A stretch of 64,000 bases of DNA from Isochrysis galbana (GCA_018136815.1 CM030939.1:1471930-1535929), one strand, 5' to 3'. Counted from the first letter of the stretch, positions 33,944 to 44,578 are shown. Translations and numbers: made by a program. The notes: a model not told the origin generated them from the letters alone.

Positions 33944-35417
33944 ATGAACCGCGTGAAGGAGGTGGCGCGCGTCAACGCGGCCGACCTGGCGTCGCAGCTG
34001 CGCGCGAGCGCGTCAGGCGAGGCGGGCAGCTGGGACATCTCCAAATCATGGCACGCCGCCTACTCCGACTCCGCCTACGTCTACGTCGGCGGGCTGCCGT
34101 ACGAGCTCTCCGAGGGTGACGTTGCCACGGTGATGGCGCAGTGGGGCGAGATTGTCGATGTTAACATGCCGCGTGAGAAGGCGCGTGGATGCCGCGAGGA
34201 CGAGGGCTGGGCTGCGACACTCTCTTTCGAGCGCGCGGCTCTTGCTCTGCTTTGTTTGCACGCTTGTCGCCCAACTGCTGAAAACCCACGTGTTGGTGGC
34301 GGCCACAGGCGACTGGTAAGCCTAAGGGTTTCGCCTTCATCTGCTACGAGGACCAGCGATCGACGATCCTTGCCGTCGACAACTTTAACGGGGCCAAGTT
34401 GCTCGGCCGGACGGTGAGCCCGTTGCCAGCGACGCGCACCCGTGCCCAGCTGCGGATAGTGGGAGGGAGGCGAGCTTTGACGGGTGATCAAGAGGTGAGA
34501 TCCCATTGGTTGGCATACGCCTTGGGCCTCAAGCAGGATTCCCCTGCGTTTTTCCAGAGGGGCCAGGGCTCGCAGTAGCGACCTCACTAGAAGCCGCGTC
34601 CTGCTGCAGGTCCGCTGCGACCACTGCCGTGATTATCGCGAGGAGCAGGTTAAGGATCCCAACGCGATTCCCGAGCACGTTGCCCGCAGACTTTCCGAAA
34701 CGGAACTCGAGAAGAAGAAGTGCGTGCGCGCCTGCGTAGCAAAGGCTTCTGACCCCGCCCGAAACTGGCTGGCTAGGAATTATAGTGCACGTGATCGCCG
34801 GCCGCGTGGTGCCAATGTTGCCGCCGTGTGGTGATCCTGGCTAATCGTGTGGCGCTCTGGACCCATTAGGCGAGATATAGAAGAGAGGAATGCCGAAATC
34901 ATGCGCACAGCTGCAGAGAAGGAGCAACGTTTCGCTGAAGCTCGTGGCACCGCCACCACCTCCGAGGACCTCGAGGAATCGCAGCTTCGTGCCGAACTCA
35001 TAAGTGCAAAGGAAGCGGCAGCGTCAGCCAAACGGACGTCGCATATTGAGGCAGTGCTCGCACGGCGGAAGCGGGAGCACGACAAGGAGATGGAGATGGA
35101 GAAACGAAGGCAAGCTGAGCGGGAAGAGCGCCGGCGAAAGCGTGAGCTAGACGAGATGACTGGAGCACGGAGGGACGCCGACAAGCGCTCCGGGAGGGAA
35201 ATACCGCCGCCGCCCCCACCTCAAGGCCCGTTGCGTGGGCCAAGTGGAGTGGAGGATGGGCATGGGGATGCGGAGTTGGTATTTGATCGCCTGATGGGTG
35301 GGGACGGCAGTGAGAAGAAGAAGAAGAAGAAGAAGCGCCACCGCGAACACGAAGCTGGCGCCAGCCTTTTCAAGAAGCAAGCCGTCAACAGCATTGACGG
35401 TAGGGAGCAGAGAGCGG
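33944..35417 (+). CDS. RBMX2: RNA-binding motif protein RBMX2/Ist3 (RES complex, spliceosome)
   Basis: Four exons: 33944-34180, 34309-34413, 34610-34719 and 34870 into the assembly gap at 35418. About 333 residues are visible. The N-terminus has the conserved lead SWHAAYSDSAYVYVGGLPYE and RRM RNP2. Exon 2 supplies RNP1 (KPKGFAFICYEDQRSTILAV, then DNFNGAKLLGRT). Exon 3 reads VRCDHCRDYREEQVKDPNAI with EHVARRLSETELEKK. Exon 4 is a charged helix with a KKKKKKKRHRE tail. Ist3 with Bud13 and Pml1 forms the RES complex, which retains and helps splice pre-mRNAs in the nucleus. Intron 1 appears to use GC-AG (aag|gcgcgt ... cacag); introns 2 and 3 are GT-AG. The C-terminal end is lost in the gap. Confidence 0.85.
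34181..34308 (+). other. probable GC-AG intron in RBMX2
   Basis: The conserved RRM runs MPREK | ATGKPKGFAF. Restoring it in frame requires exon 1 to end at 34180 and exon 2 to start at 34309 after cacag. The base pair after 34180 is gc, not gt. The nearby gtgaga at 34172 would put exon 2 out of frame and meet a stop at once. Confidence 0.6.
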
Positions 35418-35517
35418 NNNNNNNNNNNNNNNNNNNNNNNNNNNNNNNNNNNNNNNNNNNNNNNNNNNNNNNNNNNNNNNNNNNNNNNNNNNNNNNNNNN
35501 NNNNNNNNNNNNNNNNN
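35418..35517. other. 100-N assembly gap
   Basis: Exactly 100 N, a conventional placeholder length. RBMX2 enters from the left without a stop. MON2 enters from the right with only about 781 residues, against about 1,700 in animal MON2. The true gap must hold the end of both genes, probably some kilobases. Confidence 0.95.
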
Positions 35518-38169
35518 CACAGTGGCGACTGCGCCCTTTGTGGCGAGGACGGCGGGCGGCGTGCCGCCGTCGCGGCCGTACTCGATGGCGGCGAGGACGA
35601 CGCGCGCGAGCGCATCGATGCCGAACACTCGAATGCGCGTTATCTTGTGGTTGGCGACGGGCAGCAAGAATTGGGTCACGAGCGGCCACAACGTCGGTGC
35701 ACGGTGCAAGTTCGCCATCGTCGTGTCGATGAAGCGGGTGAGAGCGAAGAGACGCGGCGGCATGGCCGCAAGTGAGCCGGGCGCGGCCAGCTTCTCCTTG
35801 GAGGTCGCCTCGAAGGCCAGCGATGCAAAGCACTGAGTGGACAACGCCGTCAGGAAATGGCCGATCGCCTCGTCGTCGAGGTCGACGCTTACGGACGTGA
35901 AGAGGTTAGCAAGCGCAGCGTTCAGGATGCTCAGCTCGTTGGCCGTGCCGTCGGCGCCGCCGAGTGCGACTGCGCGCTCTACCTCTTGTGGTGAGGCAGT
36001 CAGCTTTGACGAGGCAATGATTCGGTCGAGCTGCTCGAACGTTTGAAGGACCACATTCCATGACGTGCCAAGTAGCGCGCCCATGCAGTGCGCGATGTTG
36101 AAGAGCGTTTTGAGCGCGAGCACATTTTTAGCGGAGAGCGACGTGTGCGGCAGGGGCTCATATGCGTCGTCGGTTGGTGCAAAGGAGAGCGCTCCCTGCG
36201 CGTCCCGCAGCTCCTGCCGTGCCCGCGGCGGTAGAGCGTAGCGACACAGCGCGACTAGCAAGGCATCGCGCGGTTGCTGGAGCCCTAGCCGGCCGCACGC
36301 GTGCGTGAACGACTGCGAGCGCAAGGGGTGGCCCGGCACGTGAGAGCAGCGAAAGGAGGGCGGAGAGGTGCAGGGATGCGGCGGAAGAGTGCAGGCTCAG
36401 GCTGCGAGCGCCGCCATACCTGGAAGGCCTTGAGCATGGCCTGTGTGGCCTCATTGGTCGAGAAGCGTGCGGTGGCGAGCGCGAGCGATGACAGCAATGG
36501 CGTGCAGCAAGCGGCGACAAGCGCGCGCACAAGCTGTGCCTCACCACGCGCCGCCTCGGCGACAGAGAGTGTCACACCTCCAATGACAACAGGTGGTGCA
36601 TCGGCTTCCACCTCCGATTCGCATGCCCGCTGCGCCGCCCTCTCGGAGAGCGCAACAATGGAGGCGATCACAGCGAGGATGCACTCAATGGCGAGCGCAG
36701 CCGCGTAGTCGGTGGTAACGTGCGAACCGTCGCTCTCAGAATAAAGCGACTGGTTAAAGCTCGCCTGCTTGGCGATGGTGGCCTGCGGGCAAGGGCAGGG
36801 GCGCGGGTGGGGTGAGGAGGGGGGGGGGGGGGGAGCGCGGAGTGCGCGAGGCTCCTGACGCAATTGAGCGGGCCACAGCTGCAGCCGCCGCGTATCATGG
36901 GCGGGCTGCCGCACCGATCGATGAATCTTGCTGAAAAGCGTCTCGATTGCCTCTGTTCGCGAAGTGAAATCGATGGCGGGCGATGCAATGAGCTTAGCGG
37001 TGGCTGAGACAAGGGTGGCGAGCGCGTTGGAGGCAGAGGGCGAGAGGTCGTATGCTGTGAAAATTGCAGTGAGCAGCGGCGCATCGGCGCCGATGGTGCG
37101 GAATGCCTCGAGGATTAGCGCGCGCTGCCAGATCGGTGTCCCGTCGGCGTCGAGCATCTTGCCCAGTGTAACGAGCAGGATCTCGGACTCAGTGCGCACT
37201 GCCTGCACGGGCGGAACGTCGGTGGTTGATGAGCCGGTGGGTAGGCGAGCGCGAAGATGGTGGTGCGCGCACCTTGGCGTACCCGCCCAGTAGCGTCGTG
37301 GCAAGGTGGCACGTTCGCAACACCATTTCCCACTCGCCGACCGCCGTATGCTGCGCTGCGTGCTGCATGCACTTTAGCGCGAGCGGGCAAACGCGCTCGC
37401 GCAGTAGGTGGCGAAAGTGGGCATGACCGAGGAAGAGCTGTTCGCTGGTTGCCAGTGCGCGTTGGACCACCTCAAGCGCAAAGAGCACCGGCACAGGCGC
37501 GCCGAGTGGAGAGAGCCACTGTGGAGGCTCCCCCGCCGCTAAGAGGCAGAGGTCCAGCATGGCGAGGTAGGCGCATCGCGAGGCGACAGGTAAGCGGGCG
37601 AGCTCGGTTGACGATTCAGCCGTTGGCTCGGCCGCCGCTGCTGCCGCCGCCTCGCCCATCGCCAGTTCAAGCAGTAGTGCGACAAACTGCTGGCCAGTAG
37701 CGGACGCGGTCCGTCGGATCGTGGGGGACTTCGCCGAGAGGAGCGCGAGGCAGAGCGAGAGAAGCTGGCCGACGACCACCTCCGAGGTGAGCAGCTGCGG
37801 GCACGAGCCGACCGTGAGCACCGTCTGCAGCACCTTGAGGAGCATCTCATCGCTCGACGGCGGCCCCGCTCTCGCGACGAGCTGCGAGGCGATCGCAGGC
37901 AGGTGCTCTGCGTGGACTGCACCGTGAGCGAGCAGCCGCTGGACGGCGGCGAGCGCGAGCGGCGGGAGCGTGTCCGATCGCGCTGCCAGAGCCAGAGTAA
38001 AGGGAAGGAGGAGGTCGTCGGCGAGGGTGAAGGGAAGGGGAAGCTCTCCTCGGTCGGAAGAGGAGCGCAGGCGGCCTAGGGCAGCCTCAGCAGCCTCCTT
38101 CACCTCGGGGAAGCGGCGGCGAGCCTCGAGGGAGAGAGAGCGTAGGTCGGCCTCGAGAACGCGCAGCAT
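35518..38169 (-). CDS. MON2: MON2 homologue (Sec7-related Golgi/endosome trafficking scaffold)
   Basis: Exons on the minus strand: 38169-37273, 37202-36915, 36782-36420 and 36312 into the gap at 35518; all introns are phase 0 with GT-AG. The start MLRVLEADLRSLSLEARRRF, then PEVKEAAEAALGRL, matches the DCB N-terminus of MON2. Further matches are LKVLQTVLTV, RERVCPLALKC and the HUS-region join KAFQ|SFTHACGRLGLQQPRDA. MON2 resembles the large Arf-GEFs but lacks the catalytic Sec7 domain. It works with Dopey at the trans-Golgi/endosome in retrograde traffic. 781 residues are present and the C-terminal half is missing in the gap. Sense-strand sequence upstream of the ATG is a long pyrimidine tract (38170-38640). 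Confidence 0.88.
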
Positions 38170-38581
38170 GGCCGCTGGGGGCTCTCTCTCTTCTCCCCCT
38201 CCTCTCTCTTGCGGAGAGAGAGGGGACGGGGAGTAGAGAGAGAAAAACAGAGCTAGAGGCTGAAGAAAAAAGAAGGGGAAGGGGAGGGGGGGGGGCACGG
38301 CGGAGCTGTGGGAAGCAGGAGAGAGCGGGAGAGAGTGAGAGAAAAGATGAAAAAGGAAGGCCGTGCAGGGGCGAGCGAGAGAATGGAGACACAGAGAGGG
38401 AGCCAGAGAGAGAAGAAAAGAAGCAAAGAAGAGGAGAGAGAGGAGAGAGACAATCATCCCAGAGCAGAGAAGAGAGAGAGAGACGTCGTGCACATATAAG
38501 GGAAGAAAAGAAAAGAATAACGAGAATAAGAGGGCAGCCGGAAGAGATGGGGAGGATGAAAGGAAGAGATGTGAGACTATG

Positions 38582-38615
<34 letters not shown>

Positions 38616-38870
38616 GCCGAGAGCGGCGCGCCGCCCGCCGCGCGCGGCTTCTACCGGTAGAACACGGAGGGGTGAAAGGTAAAAGTTAGAAGTTCCAGTG
38701 GAGTGCAGCCGCCCGCTCTCTCTCGCTTTTTAGCCACTATCACCCACCCAAGGGACCCCCCTTACCACAGTAGGGGCGCACCATTAAGAAGACAGAGAAT
38801 TTTGTCCTCTATCTCTGGAAGCGCCGGGGGAAGCACCCGCGAAGGTGCTTCGAGGCCCCCTCTCTTGGGC
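38170..38870. other. MON2 upstream region with GA microsatellite
   Basis: Purine-rich on the plus strand, with (GA)n at 38585-38612. Beyond 38640 it becomes ordinary sequence leading to the transposase-like ORF. A hairpin gaagcacccgcgaaggtgcttc lies at about 38830-38851, related in sequence to those at 40190 and 53565. Confidence 0.5.
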
Positions 38871-39849
38871 CATGAGCACGCCGGCCGCTGGGGGTCTGGA
38901 GGGCAGTGAGAGGGGCGTGGAGGGGGGCATGGACCAATGGGACGAGGGTCTACCCTCAGACGACGAGGTCCCGCCCGAAAATCCCGAGCCATACCTGTTT
39001 GCGGGCGACGAGGACGAGGACGAGGGCGTTGAGGACGCCGTCGAGGTGGAGGTGGAGGTGGGGCGATCGAGCGCGCGCCATGGCGAAGGCGTAGGCGGCT
39101 GGGGACGTCTTGTCGATGAGATGCTCGCCGCTAGCAGCTCAGAACCTCCCGCGGCAGCAACGCCTAGCGAGCCTCCCCCCGCCGCCTCTGCAGCTATTGC
39201 GGTTGCTGCCGCTGCCGCGGACAAGACGCACCAAATGGCTTGCCCACCCGGTCTCGAGACGCTCACCATCGAAAGGGTGGGGAGCCTGAAGGTGGCTGAG
39301 ATGAAGATGCATCTCATGTGGCGCGGCCTCTCAACTTCAGGCGATAAGACCACGCTCGCCGAGCGTCTTCGGAGTGGCATTGCTCAAAGTGCTCTGCTAC
39401 TGCGGGCGCTGCCGTCAAAGAGCTGTGCTCGGCCCCCCGAGACTCCTCGGCATTGGGAAGCTTTGAGTAGTGCGACGAGGCCTATCTCACGCATCCCTTT
39501 CCAAGGCGAATCCAATTGGGCACCCGCGGCCCAGGTTGGTCTCGATGCATCATCGCATCCTTTTTCTTGGTTCAACAAGATGATGCACGTCAGCATGCGT
39601 GAGAAGATGATTGCCACCACCAACAAGTACCAAGGCTATCTCATTGCCTTGGGCAAAGAGAAGGTCATCCGGGCGGCGCGATTCACACTCACTGACATAA
39701 GTTGGTACTTTGCCGTGCTCATCTTGAACGGACTGAATCCGGTGACTTCTATGGAGATGCTACACTCGACAGGTTGGGCGCTGAAAGGCACACGCGCTGG
39801 CGATCTCCTTACACGGCAACGATTTCGAGAACTCACGGCGCTGGGGTAG
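38871..39849 (+). CDS. piggyBac-like transposase N-terminal part with SAP domain
   Basis: About 325 codons. There is an acidic Asp/Glu-rich N-terminus, then a SAP motif at about residues 142-180 (VGSLKVAEMKMHLMWRGLST, then GDKTTLAERL). After it comes the start of a DDE_Tnp_1_7 fold: WFNKMMHVSMREKMIATTNK, then FTLTDISWYFAVLILNGLNP and TRQRFRELTALG. Those words match the N-terminal region of piggyBac transposases; none of the catalytic Asp region is present. The TAG at 39847 sits in ggggtaggtgg, so a splice donor there is possible, but I found no downstream exon. Probably a truncated DNA transposon. No convincing TTAA-bounded ends were found. Confidence 0.6.
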
Positions 39850-41104
39850 GTGGGGCTGTGTAGTCAGTCTGGGTGCGTCTCAGTGAGCGGGGAGGTGCCG
39901 TGAGTGTTTGAATGGGTCAGGCGGATAGTCAGATGCGTGCTCGTGCGTGTGCAGCTGCGTGGAGAAGCGCTAGTACTCAGGGCAACTAAAGCACCTTTCG
40001 GCTTTCGTGGCGTGTGCGCGCCTAGCCGCTTCGGTAGTACAAAAGCGTACCTGGAGCGCGTCGAGCGTCGAATGGGGACGAGTTACGGCTATGGGGGCTA
40101 GAATGGGTATCCACCCACACTCCCATACCACTCCTACCAACCACAGGGGGGTCTGGGAGGCATGGGAGCTGGCGCAGCGGCGCCGCGCCGGCGCGCAGCA
40201 CCTCCGAAGGTGCTTCGCGTCTTAAGAGATACTTTCCTTAGCGATCGGCGATCGGCCGCGAGACCATAGGAGTTTCTTAAGCTGGGTTTCTTGCGCGGAT
40301 TGCCGAGAGCTACAATATGCAATATGTATAGAGGTAGAGGTTTCTTAGCGTACTGCTTTCTTGTGATGGTGACCGGCGCCCCTAGCCCCTAGTTTCTTGC
40401 TACGGTCTACGGTGGCGCCTCACCTCCTCTCTTCCTCGCTGTCTGATGAGCTTACGTTGCGAAGAACTAGGTTTTTGCCAATTTTTGCACTTAGAAAACA
40501 AGGGCGAGCGTGGAGATGAGTGATGAGCAGTGAGCAGTGATCGCCGATCGCCCCCGCGAAATGATTGCAAGGACGTCTGGTTGGGCGGGGGGAGGGGGGT
40601 ATAGACGAGATTTGCAGAGTTTCGGTCAACACCTAGATTTTCTCTTCTCTCTTCTATCTCCTCTCACATCTTCTCTCTTCTCATCCCCTCTCTTCTCATC
40701 CCCTCTCTTCTCATCCTCTCTCTTCTCATCCTCTCTCTTTCACGTTCTTACCTTCTCACCCCCTAGGTCTCGTTGGAGAGGGACGTTCGTTCTCAACACC
40801 CATCTTCTTGCTTCAGTAATGCAGGTATACACCTCGTCTTATTACGTGTACACCTCGTCATATTATTCTATTATTTTCTGGGTCCACCACCTCTTCCTCT
40901 TCTCATGGGCTTACCACTTACCATAAGTTTATCTCTCCTTGGCCCTCTTCTCTTCCGCCCTCCCCCCGCCCCCCGCCCCCCCCCCCCGCCCCTAACTCAG
41001 CTTGCGAAACGACCCCCCCCTCCCTTCACTCTCTCGTTCCTTTATGTAAAGCCCCCCATCCCCCCGCCCTCTCCCTCTCTAGAGCACCTCTTCCCCTCCC
41101 CCGC
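39850..41104. other. gene-free stretch with CT-rich tandem repeats
   Basis: Holds the 62-bp hairpin repeat at 40171-40232, a CT tandem repeat of ctcttctcatcccct-type units at 40641-40740, and a 22-bp direct repeat tacacctcgtc-ttattacg near 40826-40870. No gene seen. Confidence 0.5.
40171..40232. repeat. 62-bp hairpin repeat, copy 1
   Basis: Starts ggcgcagcggcgccgcgccg, includes the hairpin gcagcacct-ccga-aggtgct and ends cttaagagatac. Matches 53541-53602 with four differences. The opening ggcgcagYgg looks like a tRNA A box, but the rest does not fold as a tRNA. Confidence 0.8.
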
Positions 41105-41373
41105 ATGTCGTTCGCCGCGAAGGTCACTGTGCTGCGGCAGTTCTTTGGTGCCAGTGGGAGTGGCCGGCTGCATGACGACATCGCGGCGATGAACGAGGAG
41201 ATGGGCATCGAGCCCACGGGCAACTTGGTCGCGCAAGTGGACGAGCTTCTTCTCGTCACGGGCCTCAATGTGGCAGCGAATAATGAGATAATGAGGGTGA
41301 GGCTGCATCAACCTCAGCCTCCGCCTCATCTGCAACCATCCGTGCAGCCCCCTCGCGAGCTGGTAAGGGCCGT
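41105..41373 (+). CDS. short host ORF or first exon, interrupted by a LINE
   Basis: MSFAAKVTVLRQFFGASGSG begins a frame of about 85 normal-looking codons (HDDIAAMNEEMGIEPTGNLV). It then becomes Pro/Gln-rich and reaches ctg|gtaagg at 41361, a good splice donor. LINE copy 1 is inserted 30 bp further on. This could be exon 1 of a gene whose intron received the LINE; no exon 2 was found before FAN1 at 44991. Function unknown. Confidence 0.4.
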
Positions 41374-41510
41374 TCTTCTTGGTTTAGAGAAAAAAAAAAT
41401 CTTCTTAAAATTCCCCGCTACGCGTGCGGCGTGAGGCAGTGTGCTAGTGTACCTCCCTACTACCCAACCTTAACCCCTGACAACCCCCTCCCCCTTTCCC
41501 AGTTCCCTCT

Positions 41511-42899
41511 TTATCGGAGAAGCTTTAGCGCGTGAAGGAGGGGCTCCGCGCCTTGAGAGATCTTTTCGCTGAAAAGCCACACATAGTAGCCCCGTAACGA
41601 GGCCAGAATCGCGGTGTCGTCGGTTGCTACGTTGTCTTCATCTAGGGCCGGTTGCGGGTCTTCCCATCTCACTCCAGCGTACATCGCCGGGATGTCGCCG
41701 CTAGCGTGTCTAGGCGTGAATCTCTTAAAAAATTGCTTTGTAACAAGCTCTTCTGCCCTTATGATTTTCTCCGCTAATGACGGGGCGGGTGAGAAGGTAC
41801 GTCTTTTGTCGACTACTTTGCGGTTTAGTTCCGCTATGATGTCCGACCGGGTCGTCCCGGGGGTCGCCCCCATTTGGGCTTTTCTAGCATCCGCCACCGC
41901 GTCGATTTCCGCTTGCGCGTACCTCTGTCTTCTACGAAGCTCAACCGCCTTCGCGAGCAGTATCGAAGATACCTTCCTTTTGGATTCCGTCCAAGTGGTT
42001 AACTTGTCCCCTTCGTCCTCTCCCGGAGGGGCCGGGTAGAGTCTCCTCCAGAGGAGGCTGATCATCTCCCGGGTCTCCGGGTCATCTAATACCTCCAAAG
42101 GTATCTTGGCATCTATTTCCGTTGCCCGTCGCGGGGGGGCGGTAGCAAAAGTCGCTACCACCGGGTGGTGGTCCGACGCCGCTAGGCCCGTGAAAAGTTT
42201 AAGATCTATGTATGCCTTATGCCATCTCCACGTGGAGTAGTATTCTGCGGCGTATACTCGATCTATTCTCGTGTGGGTCTGGTGCCCGCACCTCGTGTAT
42301 TGTTCTTTTAAGCCCGGATTAACTAGCAGTTGGACGTCAGTGAGCCCATGCGAGGCAAGCGCCCTCGTGAGGGCTCTACCCCCCGTATTTGCATAAGGGG
42401 CCGCCCCCGCGATGGGCCGGGTGTCTCTATGTATGCTCTCCACGCAATTGAAATCGCCCGCTATAATGGTGTGTGAAAGTATTTCCGATGTCTCATGAAG
42501 GACTTTGATGTCTTCTTTTCGCTTATTAGGTCGAGCATTTAGATACACTGAGGCGAAAGATATTGTGTCATGTCCGATCTTAGCCTTTACTACTACCAGC
42601 CTTCCCGGGATAACTACCGACCAAGATTCTACTACTACATCGCTTCTGTCTCTTCTAATGGCTACCGCCACTCCGCTCCCAGGGTCGCCCCTAGACGCGG
42701 GGGATTGAAACCAGTCCCAGCCAAGGGACCCGGCCAAACCGCGCACCCTTAGGTGCCACCCATCGCTGTAATGGTGTAGTTCTTGCGCGTACAGAACATG
42801 GATCCCTCCTAGTCTCGCTTGCGCTAGAGTCGACGTTAATTTATGTTTCGCTCCGTTCAAATTGTATGTCGCAATCTTTAAGTCACTACTATTCACCAT
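41511..42899 (-). CDS. LINE ORF2 N-terminal part: EEP endonuclease
   Basis: 462 codons. Endonuclease/exonuclease/phosphatase fold with its motifs in order: IATYNLNGAK, YAQELHHY, TIIAGDFNCVES, RIDRVYAAEYYS and AASDHHPVVATF. All catalytic positions of the LINE-type nuclease that nicks target DNA appear intact. About 200 residues of linker follow up to SEKISQGAEPLLHALKLLR and a stop created by the internal deletion. No reverse-transcriptase motifs remain. Confidence 0.85.
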   Translation of the reverse strand: MVNSSDLKIATYNLNGAKHKLTSTLAQARLGGIHVLYAQELHHYSDGWHLRVRGLAGSLGWDWFQSPASRGDPGSGVAVAIRRDRSDVVVESWSVVIPGRLVVVKAKIGHDTISFASVYLNARPNKRKEDIKVLHETSEILSHTIIAGDFNCVESIHRDTRPIAGAAPYANTGGRALTRALASHGLTDVQLLVNPGLKEQYTRCGHQTHTRIDRVYAAEYYSTWRWHKAYIDLKLFTGLAASDHHPVVATFATAPPRRATEIDAKIPLEVLDDPETREMISLLWRRLYPAPPGEDEGDKLTTWTESKRKVSSILLAKAVELRRRQRYAQAEIDAVADARKAQMGATPGTTRSDIIAELNRKVVDKRRTFSPAPSLAEKIIRAEELVTKQFFKRFTPRHASGDIPAMYAGVRWEDPQPALDEDNVATDDTAILASLRGYYVWLFSEKISQGAEPLLHALKLLR

Positions 42900-44538
42900 G
42901 ACGGTAAAGGCAACTAACTCCGTTCACGCAGTACCCTGGATAAGCCTTATTAGGTTTAAGATTGCATTTGACCATACAAGTTTGTTTGCCCGTGGTGGGA
43001 TCCTTTACCCAACATCCGGGGATGTCGTGATTGGAGGAGCATTGGACGATTTGACGTCCTTTCATGCGGTTGTTTTTGCATTCGCCCGCCATGAATCGGC
43101 GGCATGGCGCCGCCGCTCCAAGGCCCATAAGGGCCCTGTAATCCATGGCGTTACTTGCGTCCCTTTGGCGCTTTCGTTGTTCTGCTTTCGCCTTATCTTG
43201 TTCGCACGTGCATTGGCGAAAGCTTACTTGGTTTTTACGGAGAAATGAGATAGCCCACGGCTTGTCGTATCCTTTGCAGCCTCCGGGGGCTCCATGGACG
43301 GCTAATTCCCCTTCAGGAGTCACACATTCCACTGATGATCGGACCGCATAGTCCAAGTTGAAATTTTCTCCGTCATCGAGAGTCACATGAAAGTTGCGAG
43401 GGAAACGGTGCCCTAAGGCCGACGTGTCCGTGTAGACATAAAAGTGCCAGATGGGACGTTTGCCGGACTCAACTTTCGTGATACCTTCGAGTGAGGTTTT
43501 GGCCCGCTGTTGGTTGCCCCTTAGCACGTGGAAACCCTCGCGCTCGAGCGAGTTAGCCAAGTGCCTAGTCTTGGTCTTGAAAGCCTTGATCGGATCAAAG
43601 ATGCGAAAAACAATGTAGGTCGCCACCTCTTTTAGGGAGGACCGGATAGCGCTCGACTTACGAGGGGCCGAGTCGATTAACGCGCCATAGGTGATTCCAA
43701 ATTCATGCGGGACTCCCGAGAGTGCTGTGTTAACTTTGTCTCCGTATGCGGCCTTGAATTGATCATGTGCGTCTTCATCGACGTAGAAGATCCAAGGGCC
43801 TTTGCGGCCTTTGTCCATGCCATCTGGAGTTGCGTCTAGGCCTTCCAGCCTAGAGAGGAGGAATTTCATGAAAGTGGCGACATCCTCGCTCTTGATGTCC
43901 TTTTTGTCATCAGCTAGCTGAGCTAGCTGGATGAAAAAAGGCGTGTCTTCGGGCTCCTCTTCCTCATCAGGTGGAGGAGAAGCAAAAGGGGTGGAGTTGT
44001 GGAGAGTCGGCTTTGGATCCGATTGAGGATCCGCTCGCTTGCGCGACGGCTGTTGTGGTTGTTGGGCTTGTGGCTGCTGGGCTTGCTTGGCTGGATCCTT
44101 CCCTTTGTGTCCATGCGCAGCTTGCGCGTATGTCCTGGCTGCTTGAGTTGGTTGTTGGTTTGAGGGCGCAAAGGCCCCCAAAATGGATTGTTGTGTTAAG
44201 TGCCCGCCCCCGAGGGGTGCACTGATGGTAGGAGTGGCCGCCATGGGGGTGGCAGCAGAGCTGCCACCTCCCATGGGGAGTCCTTGAGTTGGTGGAGGAG
44301 CGGAGGGGTTGGGTGGCAGGGCATTGCCCTGGGTCTGGTTGTCACCAGGGAACAGGACTCTGCCTGTTCCCTGGTTCTGTGGCAGCTTGGGAGGCGAGGG
44401 TGGTGCCGTCATGTCGACGTCGTTGTCAGGCGGCGCGGCGGCCTGTGGGCGCTTGGGCTCCGGCGGTTTGGGGCGGCCCCGTTGGGGCGTCGTGACGGCG
44501 GGGGGCTGGGAGGTGGGAGCGGTCGGCGCGCGCTCCAT
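42889..44538 (-). CDS. LINE ORF1 protein (copy 1)
   Basis: 549 codons. Long Pro/Gln-rich N-terminal region (MERAPTAPTSQPPAVTTPQR), a folded centre with GPWIFYVDEDAHDQFKAAYG, a second folded segment (EREGFHVLRGNQQRA; HFYVYTDTSALGHRFPRNFH) and a Cys/His-rich C-terminus (CRRFMAGEC, VKCNLKPNKAYPGYC, SCLYRHGE). That tail suggests CCCH-type nucleic-acid binding. ORF1 proteins coat LINE RNA. The stop TAG (42889-42891) overlaps the ORF2 ATG by 11 nt. Confidence 0.85.
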   Translation of the reverse strand: MERAPTAPTSQPPAVTTPQRGRPKPPEPKRPQAAAPPDNDVDMTAPPSPPKLPQNQGTGRVLFPGDNQTQGNALPPNPSAPPPTQGLPMGGGSSAATPMAATPTISAPLGGGHLTQQSILGAFAPSNQQPTQAARTYAQAAHGHKGKDPAKQAQQPQAQQPQQPSRKRADPQSDPKPTLHNSTPFASPPPDEEEEPEDTPFFIQLAQLADDKKDIKSEDVATFMKFLLSRLEGLDATPDGMDKGRKGPWIFYVDEDAHDQFKAAYGDKVNTALSGVPHEFGITYGALIDSAPRKSSAIRSSLKEVATYIVFRIFDPIKAFKTKTRHLANSLEREGFHVLRGNQQRAKTSLEGITKVESGKRPIWHFYVYTDTSALGHRFPRNFHVTLDDGENFNLDYAVRSSVECVTPEGELAVHGAPGGCKGYDKPWAISFLRKNQVSFRQCTCEQDKAKAEQRKRQRDASNAMDYRALMGLGAAAPCRRFMAGECKNNRMKGRQIVQCSSNHDIPGCWVKDPTTGKQTCMVKCNLKPNKAYPGYCVNGVSCLYRHGE

Positions 44539-44578
44539 CGCTAAAACTATAACAATAGTTCTCTTCTTGGTTTAGAGA

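Larger units (their letters stand above)
41391..44561 (-). mobile_element. LINE copy 1: ORF1 plus endonuclease, RT deleted
   Basis: Bounded by a 17-bp target-site duplication (tcttcttggtttagaga, 41374-41390 and 44562-44578). The sense strand is minus. The order is a 5' end of only 23 nt before the ORF1 ATG, ORF1 (44538-42889), start of ORF2 with an apurinic-type endonuclease (42899-41511), then a 3' UTR of about 120 bp ending in GATTTTTTTTT rather than poly(A). ORF2 stops right after the endonuclease because an internal deletion joins it to the 3' UTR at an agcttctccg microhomology (about 41514-41523). It is non-autonomous but recent. Confidence 0.9.

Noticed and set aside
36301-37700. Plus-strand ORFs opposite MON2
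   Set aside because: Antisense shadows of well-supported MON2 exons.
40171-40232. tRNA gene
   Set aside because: An A-box-like start is present, but there is no B box, acceptor pairing or anticodon arm.
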